This document shows positions 1-8,857 of a DNA stretch of 64,000 bases, one piece after another. A program made the position numbers and the translations under genes. Each line of letters opens with the position of its first letter. Within the stretch, counting starts at the first letter, position 1. Source of the stretch: MGIIb-Q1 sp964342465. Lineage in GTDB: Archaea; Thermoplasmatota; Poseidoniia; Poseidoniales; Thalassarchaeaceae. Under the pieces are notes generated by a model. The model was not told the DNA's origin. It ran no database searches and saw nothing but the letters and a program-made list of their open reading frames with translations. The stretch lies in the NCBI GenBank assembly GCA_964342465.1, contig CAYFFQ010000001.1:124001-188000 (forward strand). Reading direction: 5' to 3'.

Positions 1-1631
1 CGGAGAATGTCACCATGCAATTGGATTGGGTGGGATTACCCTCTTCCCTCACCTTCACGACGATGCCCGAATCAATCACAGTAGAAGTGGGAGAGAGTGT
101 CAACATCCCCCTCTCTCTCGCCGCTGCCTCATCCGCAACCGCTGGCTCCCATTCTCTCACGATAAATGCGTTGCTGGGCGGTTCCACGACAACCCTATCC
201 TCGGTTGGTGTGGTGGTGGAGGTCACCCATTCTCCAAGTGTTAATCTGCTCTCTTCAGGTGATATACTCCCAGTCGGTCCACACGGAACAACTGAGATGC
301 TCTTCGTGGTCAGCAACGATGGCAACGAAGCCGACCAGTTCACCTTTGAACTTGGGCCATCGAGCAGTGGTTTCGAAGTTTCAATATCTCCACTATTGAT
401 GTCGCTTGATGCGGGTGAGCAGAGCCAAATGACATTGACGATGCGGCGGACGAGCGCTGTTGGTGACATACCGCTTTCACTGGTTGTCACCTCGGCTTTG
501 GACCCATCAGTGAGTGATTCGTACTCCTTCACCGCCACTGAGGTGGAGATGGATGTGGAGATTTCATTGACCAGCGATTCCACTGAAATCGAGGCTGGTC
601 AATCAGTGCCGGCGACCCTTTGGCTGACCAACAGCGGTAATGCTGTCCAGACGTTTCAGTTATCCCTAACCGGGCTTACATGCAGTGACGCCCCCTCGAC
701 AGTGACCGCCTCACCGATGTCGAATGCGGAAGCCATCGAGATGAACTGCACCGCTCCAGCAACAAGCATCGCTGGCCCACTGTCCCTCCTCGCGAGTGCC
801 ACTTCTCTTGCCGACCCGAGCGTCAATTCTTCTGCACTGCTCAATTTCACTCTCAACCCAAACCGAGTGAACGGCCAGCCACCTCTCACGGTGACAGTGG
901 CTGGTTCTGATGTCAATCAATTACCGCATGAGGGCAGCCTCGTCCTCACTGTGGCGCTGGTCAACGGAGGCAACGAGAGGCTGACGGGGGTGTTGTCCGT
1001 GGTCGGTGAAGGTGCTGCTGACCTCTCCCCGGGGTGGACGGCTGTGGGAGGTTCATCCTCTCCAAACTACGACCTAGCACCAGGTGAGAGTGCAACATGG
1101 GAGATGACCTTGGTCTCCTCATATCTCACAAGTGGTGGGGAGATGGAGATGAGAGTTCAGGCGGCAGGCGCAGGCCATCAGATAATGTCCGACCCGTTCA
1201 CGGTCGATGTAGCGACTCCGACCATTCCTCCAAATGGAATTGACCTCGGTTTGATTGCGCTGGACAACCAGACCTCGGTGACTCTGCTCGCTATCGGCTG
1301 GCTCACCACCTTCCTTCTCATTGCGTTGGCCATCATGCGCCGTCGGTCAGGGCGAATGGATGCACATGTCCGTTCAACTTTCTTTGAGACGGAGGAGACG
1401 GCAGCCGAGGCCGCCTCTCCGGCTACTCCAGCGCTATCGGCATTGCCACTGCCGGCGGTTTCAGGTCCCTCTTTGGCGGGGGATGGCCTTGCGGAAGGAG
1501 AGGTCAGAATCGTCGATGGGCGGGTCACCTGCACCGGCTGCTCAGCGGCGCTGAAGATGCCCGAAGGCCGCACACCGCCCTTCAGGTTCAGTTGCCCGAA
1601 GTGCAAAGAATCCGTCCGAGTGGTCGAATAG
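1..1631 (+). CDS. Surface protein with C-terminal membrane anchor and cytosolic zinc ribbon (5' partial)
   Basis: The frame is open to the first base of the window, so the true start lies upstream; the first in-window ATG is at 15. The visible part is Thr/Ser/Val-rich with repeated beta-sandwich segments resembling CARDB or NEW3 domains (recurring phrases on lack of bias such as NDGNEADQF and NSGNAVQTF). A single hydrophobic segment near residues 420-440 (counted from 15) is followed by the basic stop-transfer MRRRSGR. The last 35 residues hold CTGC and CPKC, a short zinc-ribbon-like motif that would sit in the cytoplasm. The stop codon lies inside the first unit of the downstream repeat array. 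The function is unknown; a surface adhesion or sensing role is inference. Confidence 0.75.
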   Translation, partial: ENVTMQLDWVGLPSSLTFTTMPESITVEVGESVNIPLSLAAASSATAGSHSLTINALLGGSTTTLSSVGVVVEVTHSPSVNLLSSGDILPVGPHGTTEMLFVVSNDGNEADQFTFELGPSSSGFEVSISPLLMSLDAGEQSQMTLTMRRTSAVGDIPLSLVVTSALDPSVSDSYSFTATEVEMDVEISLTSDSTEIEAGQSVPATLWLTNSGNAVQTFQLSLTGLTCSDAPSTVTASPMSNAEAIEMNCTAPATSIAGPLSLLASATSLADPSVNSSALLNFTLNPNRVNGQPPLTVTVAGSDVNQLPHEGSLVLTVALVNGGNERLTGVLSVVGEGAADLSPGWTAVGGSSSPNYDLAPGESATWEMTLVSSYLTSGGEMEMRVQAAGAGHQIMSDPFTVDVATPTIPPNGIDLGLIALDNQTSVTLLAIGWLTTFLLIALAIMRRRSGRMDAHVRSTFFETEETAAEAASPATPALSALPLPAVSGPSLAGDGLAEGEVRIVDGRVTCTGCSAALKMPEGRTPPFRFSCPKCKESVRVVE

Positions 1632-1800
1632 TCCGGCCGGTAGTCGTGAGAATCAGCCGAATTACAGAATCGCACAGCATCCTGCAAGTGGTCGAATAGT
1701 CCGGCCGGTAGTCTTGAGAATCAGCCGAATTGCAGAATCGCACAACATCCAGCAAGTGGTAGAATAGTCCGGCCGGTAGTCGTGAGTATTTGCCAAATTG
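1620..1800 (+). repeat. Tandem array, unit about 68 bp, containing the 3' end of the upstream gene
   Basis: Units start near 1620, 1689 and 1756. Each begins GTGGT(C/A)GAATAGTCCGGCC, so each repeats the last codons and the TAG stop of the upstream surface-protein gene. The third unit is diverged and truncated near 1800. There are no spacers between units, so this is not a CRISPR array. Confidence 0.85.
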
Positions 1801-1809
1801 CTCCGCATC

Positions 1810-1992
1810 GGGCGAAAATTAGTCCACCGCTTTCCCCCGTCAGAATTATTCGAGGGGTCAGTCATTGCTCTGCATCATTCGGAAAAAAAGCCCGCCGCTT
1901 ATCCTCCATCAGGATTGTTCAAAGGGTCAGTCATCGCTCTGCATCGGGCGAAAATTAGTCCGCCGCTTTCCCCCGTCAGAATTGTTCGAGGG
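1810..1992 (-). repeat. Tandem array, unit 68 bp, containing the 3' end of the acyl-CoA dehydrogenase gene
   Basis: Units begin GGGCGAAAATTAGTCC at 1810 and 1946 (136 bp apart), with a diverged unit between. All carry a version of CAGAATTGTTCGAGGG, which on the minus strand encodes the last residues PLEQF and the stop of the acyl-CoA dehydrogenase. The array abuts the one belonging to the convergent gene at 1620-1800. Confidence 0.85.
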
Positions 1993-3781
1993 GGTAGTCC
2001 ATCAGGCTCTTGTGACCTGAGAGCACTTTGGCAGCAAGCCCCGCGGTCTCTGGGAAGATGCGGCTGAAAAAGATGCGAGCACTGGCCAGTTTCCCAGCAT
2101 AGAATGGGTCTTCACCCTCCATCTCTAGTGAAATCTTTGCCATCTGTGCCCACAAATACCCGAGAACGACATTGGCGAAGTAGCGGGCGTAGTCGGAAGC
2201 ACCAGCGGCGAGGTAGTGAGGGTTGGCCATCCCCTCAGCCAGTAGAACGAGGGTCATCTGTTGCAGTCCTCTAACCCCTTTGTAGAGCGGTTTGGTGAAC
2301 TCAGCCATTCCCTCAATGTCACGGTTCTCCTCGATGAATGTGAGCATCGGCCACATCAGGTGACGGAGGTTGCCGCCGAGGTTTCTTGCGATTTTCCTCC
2401 CCACCAAGTCAAGAGCCTGTATTCCGTTAGTACCCTCCCAAATGGGGGCGATTCGCACATCTCGGTAGAATTGTTCGACCGCTGATTCTCGAATGTATCC
2501 AGCCCCGCCCATGACCTGAATGGCGTTCGAACAGGTTTCACAACCCAAGTCCGTCATGTGTGCTTTGGCGACCGGAGTCAGAACCGAAACGAGAGCCTCC
2601 GCCATCTCCTTCTGCTCTCCACTTCCCCGTTTGCGCTCATCGAGCAGGATGCCTATCCACACACCGAGAGCACGGCTCCCTTCGTTGTTCACTTTGGAGG
2701 TGAGCAGCATTCGCCGCACATCAGGATGGACGAGAATGTTGTCCGCCTCATCATGCATGTCCACAACCCCTCTCAAGTCGCGACCCTGCCTCCTCTCCAT
2801 ACACCATTCGAGAGCGTTCTGGTAGGCGATTTCACCGAGGCCAAGACCCATCATTCCAGTTGCAAGCCGCTCCCTATTCATCATCTCGAACATCAGTTCC
2901 ATGCCGGTGTTCTTCTCACCCACCAACCAACCCACACTGTTCTCGAAGTTGAGTACACAGGTCGGTTGTCCGTGCAGGCCCATCTTCTTTTCAATCGAAG
3001 CGCATGTCACCCCGTTCACAGTGGATGAGAATTCTTCTGAACATCCTGATACACTCCCCTCCGTGTAGTCGGTGGGTAGGTACTTCGGCACAAGAAAGAG
3101 TGAGATTCCCTTGGTTCCCTCCGGTGCATCTGGTAGGCGGGCCAAGACCATGTGGATGATGTTCTCTGAGAGGTCATGCTCCCCTCCTGTGATGAAAATC
3201 TTGGTACCTGTCAATCTGTAGGAGCCGTCACCGATATCCTCGGCCTTTGAGTGAATTATCCCGAGGTCGGTGCCGGCGTGGGGCTCGGTCAGGCACATGG
3301 TCCCACACCATTCACCACTCGCCACTCGCTCAGCGTACAAATCCTGCAACTCTTTGGTTGCGTGGTCGGCGATGAGGTCGTAGACTCCGAGACTGAGAGC
3401 GCCGATTGCCGAGAGGGCCATGTTGGTCGAGACGGCCAATTCATCCATGGCGTTGCGGAAGAAGAGAGGTTGTCCCATGCCGCCATGACGGGGGTCGCAT
3501 ACGGCGGCGAGCCATCCCGATTCAACAGTTTCAGACCAAGCCTCTCTGAAGCCGACAGGTGTGGTGACTTCTCCGTTCGAGAAGGTGCAGCCCTCCTCAT
3601 CTCCCTGTTGGTTAACAGGTAGCCAGACTGAGGTGACGAAATCGGCCCATTCGGAGAGCATCATGTCGATGAAATCGGCATCCATGTCATCGAACCCGAG
3701 TTGTCCTGCAGAATCGGAAGCGTTGAACAGTTCGTGGAAGAGGAACTGATAATCGCGCAGAGGAGGTTCGTAATTTACCAT
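1976..3781 (-). CDS. Acyl-CoA dehydrogenase (601 aa)
   Basis: FAD-dependent first step of beta-oxidation, alpha,beta-dehydrogenation of acyl-CoA. The family signature MCLTEPHAGTDLG is at residues 162-174, and QVMGGAGYIRE is followed by IWEGTNGIQ near residue 440; the Glu of WEG is the expected catalytic base by family knowledge. About 160 residues follow, longer than the usual 380-400-residue enzymes and like the subgroup with a C-terminal extra domain. It is the third gene of a minus-strand operon, 9 bp after the hydroxyacyl-CoA dehydrogenase/hydratase fusion, whose stop overlaps a GAGGTG ribosome-binding site just before this ATG. Its 3' end is duplicated in the downstream repeat array. Chain-length specificity cannot be read from the sequence. 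Confidence 0.93.
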   Translation of the reverse strand: MVNYEPPLRDYQFLFHELFNASDSAGQLGFDDMDADFIDMMLSEWADFVTSVWLPVNQQGDEEGCTFSNGEVTTPVGFREAWSETVESGWLAAVCDPRHGGMGQPLFFRNAMDELAVSTNMALSAIGALSLGVYDLIADHATKELQDLYAERVASGEWCGTMCLTEPHAGTDLGIIHSKAEDIGDGSYRLTGTKIFITGGEHDLSENIIHMVLARLPDAPEGTKGISLFLVPKYLPTDYTEGSVSGCSEEFSSTVNGVTCASIEKKMGLHGQPTCVLNFENSVGWLVGEKNTGMELMFEMMNRERLATGMMGLGLGEIAYQNALEWCMERRQGRDLRGVVDMHDEADNILVHPDVRRMLLTSKVNNEGSRALGVWIGILLDERKRGSGEQKEMAEALVSVLTPVAKAHMTDLGCETCSNAIQVMGGAGYIRESAVEQFYRDVRIAPIWEGTNGIQALDLVGRKIARNLGGNLRHLMWPMLTFIEENRDIEGMAEFTKPLYKGVRGLQQMTLVLLAEGMANPHYLAAGASDYARYFANVVLGYLWAQMAKISLEMEGEDPFYAGKLASARIFFSRIFPETAGLAAKVLSGHKSLMDYPLEQF

Positions 3782-3790
3782 TTTTTCACC

Positions 3791-6157
3791 TCAGTTTCTC
3801 AGTGGTTTCCCCTTCATCAGCATGTGTTCCATGCGCGCCAGTGAAAGAGGGTCCTTGGCCAGTCCGAGAATCTCTTCTCTCTCCAGTTCGAGAATTTTCT
3901 CCTCGTCAAGTTGGTCCAACATGTCACACTCCCCACCTACGAGCACCCGCGCAAGAGCGGCGCTGACGGTGACATCATGTGGGGTTGCTTTTCCCGAACG
4001 CCGCAGGTCGGCAACAGCCATTTCGAGGGCGACTCTTCCAGTTTCCCCTGCCAGGAAGTACTCGTGGGGAGTGGGCGGTTGGTAATCCTCAGCCAATTCA
4101 AGTAGGAATGATTTCGCATCACTGATGAGTCTCTCTCTGTTCATGGTGATTCTGTCAGTCGGCGCGAGGTAGCCGATGTCTTGTGCCTGTTGCGCCGACT
4201 TGGCGACCTTTGCCAGCCCGATGGTCTCGAAAGCGGTGGAGACCGCAGCCATCGGGCCGTTGGCTGAAATCCCGAAATCAGCGACGCGGGCGAGCAGTTC
4301 CTTGCATCCACCCCAAGCGGGGATGATGCCTACTCCCACCTCGACGAGGCCGATGTACGATTCGGCGTGCGCCTGCACGCCGTCAACATGCATCAGAATC
4401 TCACAACCCCCACCAAGGCACATTCCGGTGCTGGCGGCTACGACGGGAACTTCGGCATACTTCAGGGCGGAATACGCCTCTTGGCCGAGAGCGATGAACT
4501 CCTCAATCTCCTTCCAAGCACCGAGATTCGCCGCCAGCAAGGCTAGACCGAGATTGGCACCGGCGCAGAAGTTCTTGCCATCATTGGCGATGAGAATGCC
4601 CTTCCACCCATCACTCTCTGCGCGGTCCACCGCCGCCAATAACATCTCCATGCTGTTGGGGTCCATGGCATTCATCTTGCTGTGGTATTCAACGAGCAGA
4701 ACACCGTCACCAGCATCCCAGAGTGAGGCACTCGCGTTCTTCTCAAGAGGGTCACCGTTGGCGCGCAGGTCGGAGAGGCGGAGAACCCCTTCCCTGTCAG
4801 GAATGGTCATCCGCACACCGTCGGAAAAGATGGTGCTGGTCTCACCAGACTCGGTGAGGTAGAATCCCTCGTCTTTGGCCAGCGTGAGAATCTGTGGCAC
4901 CTCCCTTCCCGAATCCTCCAGTTGGCTGACGAGCCAGTCGAGACCGATGTCATCCATCATTTCGAATGGGCCCCTCTTCCAATTGTATCCGATGCGCATA
5001 GCCCTGTCGATATCTGCAATAGAGGCGGTCACCTCTGGTATCATCTGACAGGCATAACAGAAGGTGTCCAACAAAATTTCACGAACAAATTGGGAGCCCT
5101 CGTCTCCATGTTCCAAGAGTCTGCGAATACCCTGTTTTCCCATCTTCGCTGAGGGGTGGCCGGCCCGTCGGTCGGCGGTGGAATAGTCACCTGTTGAGAG
5201 ATTTCTTGCCTCTTTGATACGCTGGCCACCATCGGTATTAAGGCGGTAGAATCCACCCTTTCCCTTTCTGCCGGTGTATCCATCTTCCACCATCTCATGG
5301 ATTAACTGTTGACCAGAACCCGCTATCTTGTGAAGAGCATCCCCCTCTCTGAGATTCGCCACGAGACTATCCATGATGTGAGGGATTAGGTCGATGCCGA
5401 CGAGGTCCATCAATCCGAACACCGCGGTTTTCGGCAGCCCGATGGGTCTGCCGAGCATGGCATCGGTCGTTTCCACGGTGAATCCTCTCTCAAGTGTCTC
5501 ATGGATGGCGCGCTGCACGAAATAGACTCCGAGACGATTTCCGATGAAGCCGGGTGAATCGTTACAGTGAATCGGCTCCTTGCCGAGAGTTATTGTGGCG
5601 AACTCACAGAAATCATTGAGCACAGCCTCACTGACCTCCTCGCCACTGACCACTTCGAGGAGGGGAAGATACCGCGGGGGATTGAAGAAGTGGGTGATGA
5701 GAAACTTCGAGGCCAGTTCGGGGTCCATCTCACTGACGAGTTCAGCTCGTGGAAGGGTTGAGGTGTTGGAAGAGAGAATGGCTCCTTGCTTGAGATGTGG
5801 GGCGATGCTCGCATAGACCTGATGTTTGATGTCCAGTCGTTCGATGACTACCTCGACAACCCAATCACAATTCGCCAGCAAGGCGAGGTCGTCAGTCAGG
5901 TTGGCGGCGGTGATTCGGTGAGCGAAATCGGGATGCATGAGCATCTCTGGATTCGATTTCGCCATCGCTGCAATCGCCTCTTCTGCAAGCCGCTGCCGAC
6001 TCTCCCCCTCAGTGAGGTTGGACGGCACGATGTCATAGAGAATGACATCGAGGCCGGCGTTGGCGCAATGTGCGGCGATGCCCGCACCCATCACGCCGGA
6101 ACCGAGGACGGCGACCTTCTGAATTGCCAACTCTTCACTCCCCGTCCATGGATTCAA
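3791..6157 (-). CDS. 3-hydroxyacyl-CoA dehydrogenase / enoyl-CoA hydratase fusion (788 aa)
   Basis: Catalyses the middle two steps of beta-oxidation. The N-terminal NAD-binding fold starts with VAVLGSGVMGAGIAAH (glycine motif at residues 19-26) and is followed by the HCDH C-terminal domains (HFFNPPRYLPLLEVV, NDSPGFIGNRLG). A crotonase domain follows from about residue 480 (CAGANLGLAL, GMCLGGGCEI, GLVEVGVGIIP), retaining both Glu positions expected in hydratases. The order, dehydrogenase first and hydratase second, is the reverse of bacterial FadB and is known in archaea. The longest frame starts with TTG at 6157, overlapping the thiolase by 23 bp. A TTG at 6130, just after the thiolase stop and behind GGGGAGTGA, gives a more usual N-terminus and may be the true start. 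Confidence 0.93.
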   Translation of the reverse strand: MNPWTGSEELAIQKVAVLGSGVMGAGIAAHCANAGLDVILYDIVPSNLTEGESRQRLAEEAIAAMAKSNPEMLMHPDFAHRITAANLTDDLALLANCDWVVEVVIERLDIKHQVYASIAPHLKQGAILSSNTSTLPRAELVSEMDPELASKFLITHFFNPPRYLPLLEVVSGEEVSEAVLNDFCEFATITLGKEPIHCNDSPGFIGNRLGVYFVQRAIHETLERGFTVETTDAMLGRPIGLPKTAVFGLMDLVGIDLIPHIMDSLVANLREGDALHKIAGSGQQLIHEMVEDGYTGRKGKGGFYRLNTDGGQRIKEARNLSTGDYSTADRRAGHPSAKMGKQGIRRLLEHGDEGSQFVREILLDTFCYACQMIPEVTASIADIDRAMRIGYNWKRGPFEMMDDIGLDWLVSQLEDSGREVPQILTLAKDEGFYLTESGETSTIFSDGVRMTIPDREGVLRLSDLRANGDPLEKNASASLWDAGDGVLLVEYHSKMNAMDPNSMEMLLAAVDRAESDGWKGILIANDGKNFCAGANLGLALLAANLGAWKEIEEFIALGQEAYSALKYAEVPVVAASTGMCLGGGCEILMHVDGVQAHAESYIGLVEVGVGIIPAWGGCKELLARVADFGISANGPMAAVSTAFETIGLAKVAKSAQQAQDIGYLAPTDRITMNRERLISDAKSFLLELAEDYQPPTPHEYFLAGETGRVALEMAVADLRRSGKATPHDVTVSAALARVLVGGECDMLDQLDEEKILELEREEILGLAKDPLSLARMEHMLMKGKPLRN

Positions 6158-7280
6158 GGATGGTGGCTATACCCTGTCCGCCACCTATGCACATCGTCGC
6201 GAGAGCATACCTGCCACCATTTCGGGATAGGATACTCGCCACCTTACCGGTGATTCTCGCCCCTGAGGTTCCTAGTGGATGGCCGAGGGCGATAGCGCCA
6301 CCGTCGATGTTCAGTTTCTCTTCGTCAATACCGAGTTCATCTATCACCGCGAGAGATTGGGCTGCGAAAGCCTCGTTCAATTCGATGACATCGATGTCAG
6401 ATAGAGTCAGACCGGCTCTAGAAAGCGCTTTTGCGGTCGCTCCTACCGGCCCGACCCCCATACGTTCAGGCTCGCATCCAGACACCGCTGTGGAAACGAT
6501 TCGCGCTAGCGGTTTCAAGCCGTGATTCTCGGCGTACTCCTCTGAAGTCACAATGACGAAGGCGGCCCCGTCTGTAAGAGGTGAGGAAGTCGCTGCCGTC
6601 ACACTTCCCTCCTCTCTGAAAGCCGGTCTCAATCCGGCCATCGCTTCCAGTGTGGAATCTGCTCGGATGCAGCCATCGGCATCGACAACTCCCGAATCCG
6701 TGGTGATGGCGACCATCTCATCATCAAAGTGACCTGCTGCGGCTGCCGCCGCAGCCTTACGATGACTGTTGAGAGCGAACTCCTCCTGCCGCTCCCGCGA
6801 TATGTCGAACTCGGTGGCGAGATTCTCCGCCGTCACTCCCATCGAGGTGAATACTTCCGGCCATTCGTCGTACAACTTCGGATTTGGCATCGGATTGAAA
6901 CCTGTCATCGGAACTCGGCTCATCGACTCGACACCGCCACAGAGGAAGACATCTCCCGAACCCATGGCGATGGCGCCGGCAGCAAGGTGGATGGATTGCA
7001 TCGATGAGCCGCAGAATCTGTTTATCGTGACCCCAGCGGTGGAAATCGGCAACCCGCTCAGAAAGGTCACCATACGAGCCATGTTGAACCCCTGTTCGCC
7101 CTCAGGAAATGCACACCCGAGGATGAGGTCCTCCACCTCTTGAGGGTGAATCCCTACTCTCTCCATCAGGGCGGCAGCAACCTCTCCCGCCAAGTCATCA
7201 GGCCGCACCGAAGCGAGCTCTCCCCGGCGAGCCGGTGTGAACGGCGACCGCGCATAACCCACAATCACAGAATTTCTCAT
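6135..7280 (-). CDS. Acetyl-CoA C-acyltransferase (thiolase, 381 aa)
   Basis: Degradative thiolase, thiolytic cleavage of 3-ketoacyl-CoA. The acyl-accepting Cys is residue 90 in NRFCGSSMQSIH; His334 lies in GHPLGTSGAR and Cys364 in CIGGGQG, so the catalytic set is complete. NEAFAAQ is also present. The length is standard. It is the first gene of the operon thiolase, HAD/hydratase fusion, acyl-CoA dehydrogenase, so one transcript supplies a beta-oxidation cycle. The ATG at 7280 has a TATA-like box about 26 bp upstream, suggesting a leaderless mRNA. An acetoacetyl-CoA-specific role is possible, but the operon favours fatty-acid degradation. Confidence 0.94.
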   Translation of the reverse strand: MRNSVIVGYARSPFTPARRGELASVRPDDLAGEVAAALMERVGIHPQEVEDLILGCAFPEGEQGFNMARMVTFLSGLPISTAGVTINRFCGSSMQSIHLAAGAIAMGSGDVFLCGGVESMSRVPMTGFNPMPNPKLYDEWPEVFTSMGVTAENLATEFDISRERQEEFALNSHRKAAAAAAAGHFDDEMVAITTDSGVVDADGCIRADSTLEAMAGLRPAFREEGSVTAATSSPLTDGAAFVIVTSEEYAENHGLKPLARIVSTAVSGCEPERMGVGPVGATAKALSRAGLTLSDIDVIELNEAFAAQSLAVIDELGIDEEKLNIDGGAIALGHPLGTSGARITGKVASILSRNGGRYALATMCIGGGQGIATILESMDGE

Positions 7281-7301
7281 GTCAGAAGGTTGAACGCTGT
7301 C

Positions 7302-7311
7302 GGATAAAAGG
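7302..7311 (-). promoter_or_regulatory. TATA box of the beta-oxidation operon
   Basis: On the minus strand this reads CCTTTTATCC, centred about 26 bp before the thiolase ATG at 7280, the usual archaeal TATA-to-start distance for a leaderless transcript. The rest of 7281-7496 holds no gene that I can support. Confidence 0.55.
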
Positions 7312-7496
7312 GTGAAAGTTGTAATTAGTGCATCAGATGTGATGGACTAAATCAGGTGTGCAATACAACATCCCCGCAGCAACCCATTCCACTACAGAGT
7401 GAGACGGCTTCTCATAACCGCCGCATTATCCCGATTCAAACGATTATCTCCCTCTTGCGAGATGATGGAGTAAGGGCAATCGGGGATGTCACAAGG

Positions 7497-8351
7497 TCAT
7501 CGTGACCTCGTCGCAACGACGATGAAAGCGGTGTGTCCCATCGGATTGTTACTCGGCCTGACACCCCCTCGACTCGCCCTGCTCCACACTCGGTCTATTC
7601 GCTCCCCTGCCCACTCCACAGTGAGACCAGCCTCCTCGAGAGCAACCCAGCACGCCTCCATCTGGCTGGTGATAGGACAGTAGCACGAAATTCGCCCGCC
7701 GATGGCCAGCATGGGGGCGAAAAGTGGTATTGACTTCCACGGTTCAGGCAGGTCGATTGTCACCGCATCATATTCCTCACAATGACCAGCAACTGTCTCA
7801 GCGGTGGCGGCATCGTAGGCATCTCCCATCACTAAGTTGAACTGTGGGAAACTTGACAGGCACTCCTCGGCCATGCTCATGTTCTCCACACCAACGGCAG
7901 AATGGTCATCCCTTTTCTCAACGCTCACCAGAATCCCTCCATCTTGAATGATGTTGGCGATATGAAGAGAGAGGCCTGCCGAGCCGAATCCGAGTTCCAA
8001 TACTCTGTCACCCGCTGTCAGCCCGAGCAATGAGCAGATCAGCGAGGCGTCCTTCGGAGTGATTATCTGAGCTCTCCGAGCCATTCCGGAAAGCAGGTCA
8101 TTCATGCGAGGTCTGACCACCAAGAACTCCTTCTGTTGAATGTTTACGGTGCTGCCCAACTCGACATCACCCAAGTCTCTCATGGGATTGATGCGACCGA
8201 TCCCCTTCACTTTTCTCTCCTTGTCTGAGATACGGAGGAGGTGAACACGCCCGTTATTCTCGCGCAGTGCCACGACCCTCTCCTCGGACATCTCACTCGT
8301 CTGGCGGGTTGGCACATGATAGGTCAATGCTTCTGATGCGGACGGTGGCAT
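7497..8351 (-). CDS. trmI: tRNA (adenine-N1)-methyltransferase, TrmI/GCD14 family (284 aa)
   Basis: SAM-dependent methyltransferase expected to make m1A in the T-loop of tRNA (position 58, in archaea also 57). An N-terminal beta-rich region is followed by RRAQIITPKDASLI, characteristic of the family, then the SAM-binding motif VLELGFGSAGLSLHIA, the acidic VSVEKRD, and the DLPEPW catalytic motif. The ATG at 8351 is preceded by AGGAG at suitable spacing, supporting this start; a second Met about 20 residues in is the alternative. It stands alone, transcribed away from lon, with a repeat array between the two starts. Confidence 0.88.
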   Translation of the reverse strand: MPPSASEALTYHVPTRQTSEMSEERVVALRENNGRVHLLRISDKERKVKGIGRINPMRDLGDVELGSTVNIQQKEFLVVRPRMNDLLSGMARRAQIITPKDASLICSLLGLTAGDRVLELGFGSAGLSLHIANIIQDGGILVSVEKRDDHSAVGVENMSMAEECLSSFPQFNLVMGDAYDAATAETVAGHCEEYDAVTIDLPEPWKSIPLFAPMLAIGGRISCYCPITSQMEACWVALEEAGLTVEWAGERIDRVWSRASRGGVRPSNNPMGHTAFIVVATRSR

Positions 8352-8454
8352 CGATTCTCCTGATGATGGGTCAGCAAACCCCGTCTTTGCACTTCTGGGC
8401 TGGGATGGAGCAGAACTGGTTGTTCATTTTGCAGGGAGATTTTCCTCGCCTCAG

Positions 8455-8690
8455 CCGGCGCCTCATTAGTTTGTTTTTCACCGTCTTCGGAGTTATATTC
8501 TCTTCACCACGCCGCCGCAACCAGCGCCTCATCTTCGGCGGCGATTTCCGCTCCGTCTGGAGTGCTTTTTCATCACTCCCCCGCCGCCACCAACGACTCA
8601 TCTTCGGCGGCGATTTCCTCTCCGTGTGGAGTGCTTTTTCATCACTCCCCCGCCGCCACCAACGACTCATCTTCGGCGGCCTCTACCCAG
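8455..8690. repeat. Tandem array, unit 69 bp, between divergent trmI and lon
   Basis: The core CTCATCTTCGGCGGC starts at 8528, 8597 and 8666 (period 69), with a diverged unit near 8462. Each unit ends GGAGTGCTTTTTCATCACTCCC. CGCCG and CGGCG in each unit can pair across about 20 nt. Unlike most arrays here it lies between two gene 5' ends. Open frames crossing it are low-complexity artefacts of the repeat. The remainder of 8352-8857 holds nothing else that I recognise. Confidence 0.8.
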
Positions 8691-8857
8691 CCCTATGAAT
8701 GGCGGCGGCCCGAACTGAAAAAATGGTCTGAATGGCCGCATCTCGTCAAAAAATCAAGGATGGTCATCAGTGAGTCGAGAGCGGGGACGACATGATTGCG
8801 GGTGCGCAGTTTAATGATGGTTGCACTCACAGGGTGCATCATCGGGGAGGTGGGACC

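Noticed and set aside
8267..8795. Open frames of 143, 99 and 77 residues across the 69-bp array
   Set aside because: Periodic Arg- and Ser-rich translations on both strands that follow the DNA repeat.
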